Shown in pieces: positions 59,704 to 64,000 of a DNA stretch of 64,000 bases. Position numbers and translations under genes: made by a program. Under the pieces are notes generated by a model. That model saw nothing but the letters and a program-made list of their open reading frames with translations, did no database searches and had not been told where the DNA came from. The stretch's first letter is position 1. Each line of letters opens with the position of its first letter. Source of the DNA: Paralcaligenes ureilyticus (GTDB taxonomy: Bacteria > Pseudomonadota > Gammaproteobacteria > Burkholderiales > Burkholderiaceae_B); contig NZ_SMAJ01000008.1 of the NCBI RefSeq assembly GCF_004346225.1, positions 62,001-126,000 on the forward strand, read 5' to 3'.

Positions 59704-59773
59704 TGGCACCCACAAGGGGTGCCGCTACAGAACGTGTCCTTCATTAATGTAGCGGCAGCCCTTGTGGCTGCCA
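59704..59773. repeat. REP/BIME-like inverted repeat pair
   Basis: Copies at 59704-59728 (-, GGCACCC variant) and 59749-59773 (+, GGCAGCC variant) are 20 bases apart. They follow the aldo-keto reductase stop by 25 bases and may serve as its transcript end. Confidence 0.78.
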
Positions 59774-59862
59774 ATCTTGTGTCTGCCAAAATCCTTAACG
59801 GGATGGCAATAATCCCGGTTGTATTTTCTTCGGATCACCTCTCATCCGAAATAATTCCGGCG

Positions 59863-60759
59863 CTAGCTCTGTTTGGAGAAATCGCACAGGTCTTCGCACA
59901 TGCGGATAATGCTTTGGTCGAAGCTTGTGCTGCTAGCTTCGCTATGGACCACAATATTGTATTGAATGTCCGGAATGGGTTGCTCGGTGGTAATGATTTT
60001 TAAAGTGCCATTTTCAACCAGATCTGAAAAATAGAGTTTGGGAAGATAGCTGATTCCCAGCCCTGATACGGTCAATGAGGCCAGAGTCATGAGGCTGTTC
60101 CCGGCAAAAAGCTTCTTGCCCGAGACTCCGGCCGATTTAAGCCATGTGTCGCACACTGCGTCGACTCCCGAGCGTCCGTTTTGAGTCAGTATCGGGTAGC
60201 GCATTAAATCTTTCAACGAAACATGGTCTCTTCCCTTGAAGAGCGTGGGGCTGGACATCCATTCAAGCTTCATTTTTTGAAGAGGCCTGGAAGTGACCTC
60301 CGGATCTTGCATCACAAGGGGCACGACAATCAGGTCCAGGCCGCCCGCCAGCAATTTATCCACCAGAGCGGTACTGACATCGATTTCGGGCTCGAACGTT
60401 ACCTCCGGGTAATGGCCTTTTAAGTCGGCCAGCAGTTGCGGCAGCCAGGTCAGCCCCACCAGCTCGGTGACGCCGATTCTGTAGCGATGTACTAATGCTT
60501 CCGATCTATTTAACTGTTCCATGTAGTCGTCGCACAGGACGATGATTTTTTCCGCAACGATGGCCAGATTGAGGCCGTCTCGGGTAAGCCGGCTGTGCCG
60601 AGCCTGGCGATCCAGCAAGTCAACCCCGACCAGCGATTCGATTTCGTTGATTCTTTTCGAAATCGTCGATTCGCTGATGTGCAATTTTTTTGCCGCGGCC
60701 GAGTATGTGCCCAGCTTGGATATCCAATAGATGGCTTGAAGTTGTTTAAGACTGAACAT
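59863..60759 (-). CDS. LysR-family transcriptional regulator
   Basis: This 298-residue regulator starts MFSLKQLQAIYWISKLGTYS, with its recognition helix in LHISESTISKRINEIESL. The effector domain carries GVTELVGLTWLP. It closely resembles the LysR at 9419 in the same landmarks and probably arose from the same ancestor. It is divergent from the LeuC/LeuD-like operon and is its likely regulator. The longer start at 60804 lacks support, so the ATG at 60759 is used. Confidence 0.93.
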   Translation of the reverse strand: MFSLKQLQAIYWISKLGTYSAAAKKLHISESTISKRINEIESLVGVDLLDRQARHSRLTRDGLNLAIVAEKIIVLCDDYMEQLNRSEALVHRYRIGVTELVGLTWLPQLLADLKGHYPEVTFEPEIDVSTALVDKLLAGGLDLIVVPLVMQDPEVTSRPLQKMKLEWMSSPTLFKGRDHVSLKDLMRYPILTQNGRSGVDAVCDTWLKSAGVSGKKLFAGNSLMTLASLTVSGLGISYLPKLYFSDLVENGTLKIITTEQPIPDIQYNIVVHSEASSTSFDQSIIRMCEDLCDFSKQS

Positions 60760-60901
60760 GACACTTTTTATGGCAGGGTGAATGGTTGAAAAATTTTCCT
60801 GCAATCGCCGGAATATTTATCGCTTTAGCTTTAAGGAACGCCAGGTTACATTCAGCCGTACATACTTTATAGCAAGAATTTCCAATAAGCTCGGAGACGG
60901 C

Positions 60902-62164
60902 ATGAGGGGGCAGACAATTGCTGAAAAAATACTGTCTAGGGCAGCGGTCAAGGAAGTATACGCAGGCGACATCGTAAATTGCCAGCCCGATCTGGCGATG
61001 GCCACAGATGGCTCTTTCCCGATGGCCATCGATTATTTGGCCCAAATGGAACCGGGCACGATGCGGCCGATGTTTCCGCAGCGAATAATATTGGCTTTGG
61101 ATCACTATGACAACAGCTCGGGGCCCAAGGCGCTCGCCTTGCAAGGCAAGGCCAGGGCATATGCCAGGGAATTCGGCCTTACCTTGTTCGACGCGGGTGA
61201 GGGCGTAGGGCATCAGTTGATGCTGGAGTCGGGCCGGATTCGCCCCGGCATGCTGGTGGTGGGCGCCGATTCCCATTCCACGACATATAGTGCGTTAAAT
61301 TGTTTTGCCACCGGTATCGGGTCGTCGGATTTGGCCGGCATCCTGTTGTGCGGTGCATTATGGCTTCGCGTCCCGGAAACGATAAAGGTCGAGTTCAGCG
61401 GGTTATTGAACAAAGGGGTGTCGGGCAAGGACATTGCCCTTTGTCTGGCCAAACGCTTCGAAAATGGCGGGGCGAATTATTTCGCCCTGGAATTTCATGG
61501 GGGCGGGCTGGCGCAATTACCCATGAATGATCGCATTGTGATCTCGAACATGGCGGTCGAGTATGGTGCGAAAGCAGCCATGTTTCAGTTTGACGAAATC
61601 ACCGGCGCCTGGTTGCGGGCCAACAAAACCTATGATTGCCAGGCGGTGACGCCGGATGGGGACGCGCGCTATTCAAAAACGATAACTGTCGATTTGAGCG
61701 GCATTGTGCCCCAGCTTGCGTGCCCGCACAGTGTCGATAACGTGGTGCCGGCGGACGAAGTCGATACTCTTAGAGTGGATACGGTGTACATCGGTACCTG
61801 CACGGCCGGGCGCTACGAAGATTTCTATGATGTCTTCAAAATTCTGAAAGAAAATGGGGGGCCGAGCCCTCACGTTCAGTTGATCGTAACGCCTGCGTCG
61901 CAAATGGTTTATGAACAATTGAAAGCAAGCGGTGTTTTAGACGAGTTTGTACGATATGGCGCGCTGTTGCAGCCGCCTGGCTGCGGCTCGTGTTGCGGGA
62001 CGGCGGGATACAGGCCCAGAGACGGCGAAGTCATCATTTCGACGGCTAACCGCAATTTCAAAGGCCGGATGGGCAACGCCAATTGTTTTATTTATTTGGC
62101 CTCTCCCCAGACGTGTGCACAGGTTGCATGCACGGGCTTTATAAATAAAGGGGCGCTTCAATGA
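60902..62164 (+). CDS. Aconitase-family hydro-lyase, large subunit (LeuC-like)
   Basis: This 420-residue iron-sulfur dehydratase has GADSHSTTYSALNCFATGIG and the three cluster cysteines C300 (IGTCTAGR), C361 and C364 (PGCGSCCG), spaced x60 and x2 as in isopropylmalate isomerases. The end is NRNFKGRMGN. It is somewhat shorter than biosynthetic LeuC and is not beside leu genes, so a different hydroxy-diacid is likely (for example dimethylmalate, citramalate or homocitrate type). The ATG at 60902 has GGAG six bases upstream. Its stop overlaps the small-subunit start by four bases. Confidence 0.9.
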   Translation: MRGQTIAEKILSRAAVKEVYAGDIVNCQPDLAMATDGSFPMAIDYLAQMEPGTMRPMFPQRIILALDHYDNSSGPKALALQGKARAYAREFGLTLFDAGEGVGHQLMLESGRIRPGMLVVGADSHSTTYSALNCFATGIGSSDLAGILLCGALWLRVPETIKVEFSGLLNKGVSGKDIALCLAKRFENGGANYFALEFHGGGLAQLPMNDRIVISNMAVEYGAKAAMFQFDEITGAWLRANKTYDCQAVTPDGDARYSKTITVDLSGIVPQLACPHSVDNVVPADEVDTLRVDTVYIGTCTAGRYEDFYDVFKILKENGGPSPHVQLIVTPASQMVYEQLKASGVLDEFVRYGALLQPPGCGSCCGTAGYRPRDGEVIISTANRNFKGRMGNANCFIYLASPQTCAQVACTGFINKGALQ

Positions 62165-62682
62165 ACCCGTTCGAACTCAATCGGATCGAGTGTCGCGTAA
62201 GGCGATTTCCGGATAGCGTCAGCACAGACTACATCATTGCGTCGAGCAGGAAGAAAGAAACGATCGACACCGATGAATTGAAAAAATATGTTTTTGAGGA
62301 TATTAATCCTGGGTTTTTTTACAGCATAAAGCCGGGAGACATCGTTGTCGGTGGGACCAATTTTGGTTGCGGCTCCGCCATGGAGATCGCTGTAACGGTG
62401 TTATTGGCAGCAGGAATCCGGATTGTCATAGCGGAAAGCTTTGCCCGCACATTTCTTCGTAACGCTCTGAATAATGGGCTCATTGCGCTAACGACGGGTA
62501 CAGGCGCCCTCAAGGAAGGCGACAAGATCAGGTTATCGGGGATGAGTACGGGAACCGTAAAGGTCGAATTGGCCGACGGAGATGCCCTTGTGTGCGACAC
62601 GATTCCTCCTTTCATGCTCGATATCCTGGAAAGGGGAGGCCTCGTGCCTTATTTGAAAGCTAACAAGCGATTTGTAGATTAA
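62161..62682 (+). CDS. Aconitase-family hydro-lyase, small subunit (LeuD-like)
   Basis: This 173-residue swivel domain has STDYIIASSRK at the start, GGTNFGCGSAMEIAVTVLL (with AMEIA where LeuD has SREHA, altering the Arg that contacts substrate), and VIAESFARTFLRNALNNGL. It completes the active site of the large subunit encoded just upstream. The replaced Arg/Glu positions argue that it acts on a substrate other than isopropylmalate. It starts in the ATGA overlap. Confidence 0.88.
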   Translation: MNPFELNRIECRVRRFPDSVSTDYIIASSRKKETIDTDELKKYVFEDINPGFFYSIKPGDIVVGGTNFGCGSAMEIAVTVLLAAGIRIVIAESFARTFLRNALNNGLIALTTGTGALKEGDKIRLSGMSTGTVKVELADGDALVCDTIPPFMLDILERGGLVPYLKANKRFVD

Positions 62683-62707
62683 TCACCATTGACCAGAGGA
62701 GACATGC

Positions 62708-63616
62708 ATGAACACGAAAGGCTTTACCATTAAAGCGGCCGTATTGGCGCTGACGCTGGGTCTTGCAGCAGGCGCAACGGCGGCCGAGCTAAGCGGTACG
62801 CTTGCCAAGATCAAAGACAATAATCTGATTGTCCTGGGCTATCGAGAGTCGTCGATACCTTTGTCGTATGTTGACGCCGGCACGAATCAGGTGGTTGGGT
62901 ATTCCCACGAAATCGCCCTGAAGGTTGTCGACGCCATCAAGGCCGATTTGAAGCTGCCGAATCTGAAAGTCAGAGAAATCCCGATTACCGCGCAAAACAG
63001 AATCTCCCTGATGCAAAACGGGACTATCGATCTAGGCTGCAACGGAACGACTAATAACGAAGCGCGACGCCGTCAGGTGGCTTTTTCGAACACGATTGCC
63101 ATTACGGAAACACAATTGCTCACGAAGAAAACCAGCGGTATTCACGATATTGCCGATTTGAAAGGGAAGTCGGTCGCGGTAACGGCAGGCAGCACTTCAG
63201 AAAAATTCATGCGCAATTATGTGCATGAAAAAAACATGGACACCGTCGTGGTAAGCGCTAAAGATCATGCCCAGGCTTTCCTGATGGTTCAAACCAATCG
63301 AGCCGCCGCGTTTTTCATGGATACAGACGTGCTGTCTTCGCTCATTGGCCAGTCGCCTCATCCGGCCGACTACATCATTACCGGCGAGCCGCAAACCCGT
63401 GAAGCGCTTGCTTGCATGTTTAGAAAAGACGACCCTCAGTTCAAGGCGGTTGTCGATAAAACGATACATGACATGCAGGTTTCAGGCGCTGCCGAAAAGC
63501 TTTACAACAAATGGTTCATGAGCCCGATTCCGCCAGACAATAAATCGTTGAATGTGCCATTGAGTGCCGATATGAAGGCGCTGTTTTCTCATCCGAACGA
63601 TCGTTCCTACAACTGA
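62708..63616 (+). CDS. Amino-acid ABC transporter substrate-binding protein (GltI-like)
   Basis: This 302-residue family-3 binding protein has a signal peptide ending ATAA-EL (about residue 27). YVDAGTNQVVGYSHEIALKVVD and NRISLMQNGTIDLGCNGTTNNEARR are hallmarks of the glutamate/aspartate GltI group. It starts 25 bases after the LeuD-like gene with its own GAGGAG. Its permeases would lie elsewhere or to the right of the window. It brings in an acidic amino acid that may feed the hydro-lyase pathway after transamination. Confidence 0.92.
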   Translation: MNTKGFTIKAAVLALTLGLAAGATAAELSGTLAKIKDNNLIVLGYRESSIPLSYVDAGTNQVVGYSHEIALKVVDAIKADLKLPNLKVREIPITAQNRISLMQNGTIDLGCNGTTNNEARRRQVAFSNTIAITETQLLTKKTSGIHDIADLKGKSVAVTAGSTSEKFMRNYVHEKNMDTVVVSAKDHAQAFLMVQTNRAAAFFMDTDVLSSLIGQSPHPADYIITGEPQTREALACMFRKDDPQFKAVVDKTIHDMQVSGAAEKLYNKWFMSPIPPDNKSLNVPLSADMKALFSHPNDRSYN

Positions 63617-63702
63617 TTAATTACTTACTTGGAAGCTGCCGGGAGGCAAGCAATGTCTGTTTGCCCTCCACCTTTCGCTACTCTCGATTATCCAGGCGTT
63701 TT
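63617..63702. promoter_or_regulatory. Spacer with imperfect hairpin before the aminotransferase gene
   Basis: GGGAGGCAA and TTTGCCCTCC pair with one bulge (about 63639-63668). No T-run follows. It may partially terminate or stabilise the transcript between the binding-protein and aminotransferase genes. Confidence 0.3.
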
Positions 63703-64000
63703 ATGATCACCATTTCCAGCCGATTACAGCGTATCAAACCTTCTCCCAGCTCCATGGCCGGCCAGCGAGCCAGGGAGCTGCGGGAGCAGGGCAAAGATGT
63801 GGTGGGACTGACCTCCGGAGAGCCCGATTTCGACACCCCGGAAAATATCAGGGAGGCGGCGTATCAAGCCATGGAGGATGGCAAAACCAAATACACGGAC
63901 GTCGGCGGCACACCCGCCTTGAGAGAGGCGATTGCGGATAAATTCCGCAAGGAAAATTCGCTTGAATACAGCAAGGAGCAAGTCATTGTTTGCACCGGCG
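63703..64000 (+). CDS. Aspartate/aromatic aminotransferase, class I (3' end outside window)
   Basis: The first 99 residues of a class-I aminotransferase: MITISSRLQRIKPSPSSMAG, then GLTSGEPDFDTPENIRE and KYTDVGGTPALREAIADKF. These match AspC/AroJ-like enzymes, which start RxxxIKPSP and contain SGEPDFDTP. The catalytic lysine lies past the window edge. It follows the binding protein by 86 bases in the same direction, so it probably belongs to the same unit and would deaminate the imported amino acid. Confidence 0.88.
   Translation, partial: MITISSRLQRIKPSPSSMAGQRARELREQGKDVVGLTSGEPDFDTPENIREAAYQAMEDGKTKYTDVGGTPALREAIADKFRKENSLEYSKEQVIVCTG

Overview
The window reads as chromosome of a Burkholderiales beta-proteobacterium, most likely of the Alcaligenaceae (Bordetella, Achromobacter or Pusillimonas type). 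The reasons are the density of LysR regulators paired with ABC-type solute uptake and small catabolic operons, a DUF4148 exported protein (a family typical of Burkholderiales), and the codon and GC character of most genes. This placement is inference. No rRNA, tRNA, CRISPR array or complete insertion sequence was seen.

Layout. 1-4499 (+): an ABC importer (binding protein cut by the left edge, ATPase, permease) followed by an asparaginase and a nitrilase, a nitrogen-scavenging operon. 4553-9209 (-): a five-gene operon of RraA-like aldolase, amino-acid binding protein, permease, ATPase and aminotransferase, with a divergent LysR gene at 9419. This order suggests uptake of an amino acid, transamination and aldol cleavage. 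10410-16023: small membrane proteins, an ECF sigma factor, a DUF4148 protein, and a DHA2 efflux pump with a divergent LysR gene. 16068-23048: a scarred accessory stretch. It holds a phzF'/lrp' deletion joint, a Phd/PIN toxin-antitoxin pair with a recognisable promoter and operator, a YcaQ-like glycosylase, a class-V aminotransferase, a second efflux pump, a VapBC pair, and truncated dinB and iclR genes. 23036-27872: LysR, TauD-like dioxygenase, binding protein and aldehyde dehydrogenase. 27942-35412: beta-propeller protein, two-headed regulator, DUF899, DUF2182, MFS, msrA, a PEP-mutase-family enzyme and PhzF.

35413-38850 is an AT-richer island. It carries a trypsin-like protease, a HEPN-motif hypothetical protein and a membrane-anchored coiled-coil protein. 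The ORFs are separated by attC-like sites, and an IS-end remnant bounds the right side. This is the best candidate in the window for an undescribed accessory module (an integron cassette cluster without an integrase). 38852-46718 returns to housekeeping and regulatory genes (gph, SDR, F420-reductase-like, LysR, phosphatase, SRPBCC/ArsR pair, LprI-like protein, parvulin), with further truncated remnants (an SRPBCC gene and a MarR gene).

46020-54471: a GntR-controlled dipeptide-type ABC operon that includes a CocE-like hydrolase. A near-perfect promoter and operator lie between the GntR gene and the operon. 54517-59679: enoyl-CoA hydratase, Tat-exported nucleoside deaminase, secreted hypothetical protein, phosphonopyruvate hydrolase and aldo-keto reductase. 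59863-64000: LysR, a LeuC/LeuD-like hydro-lyase pair, an amino-acid binding protein and an aspartate-aminotransferase-like gene cut by the right edge. A dispersed palindromic repeat (REP/BIME-like, about eight copies, mostly in inverted pairs) occupies intergenic gaps from 31.4 kb rightward.
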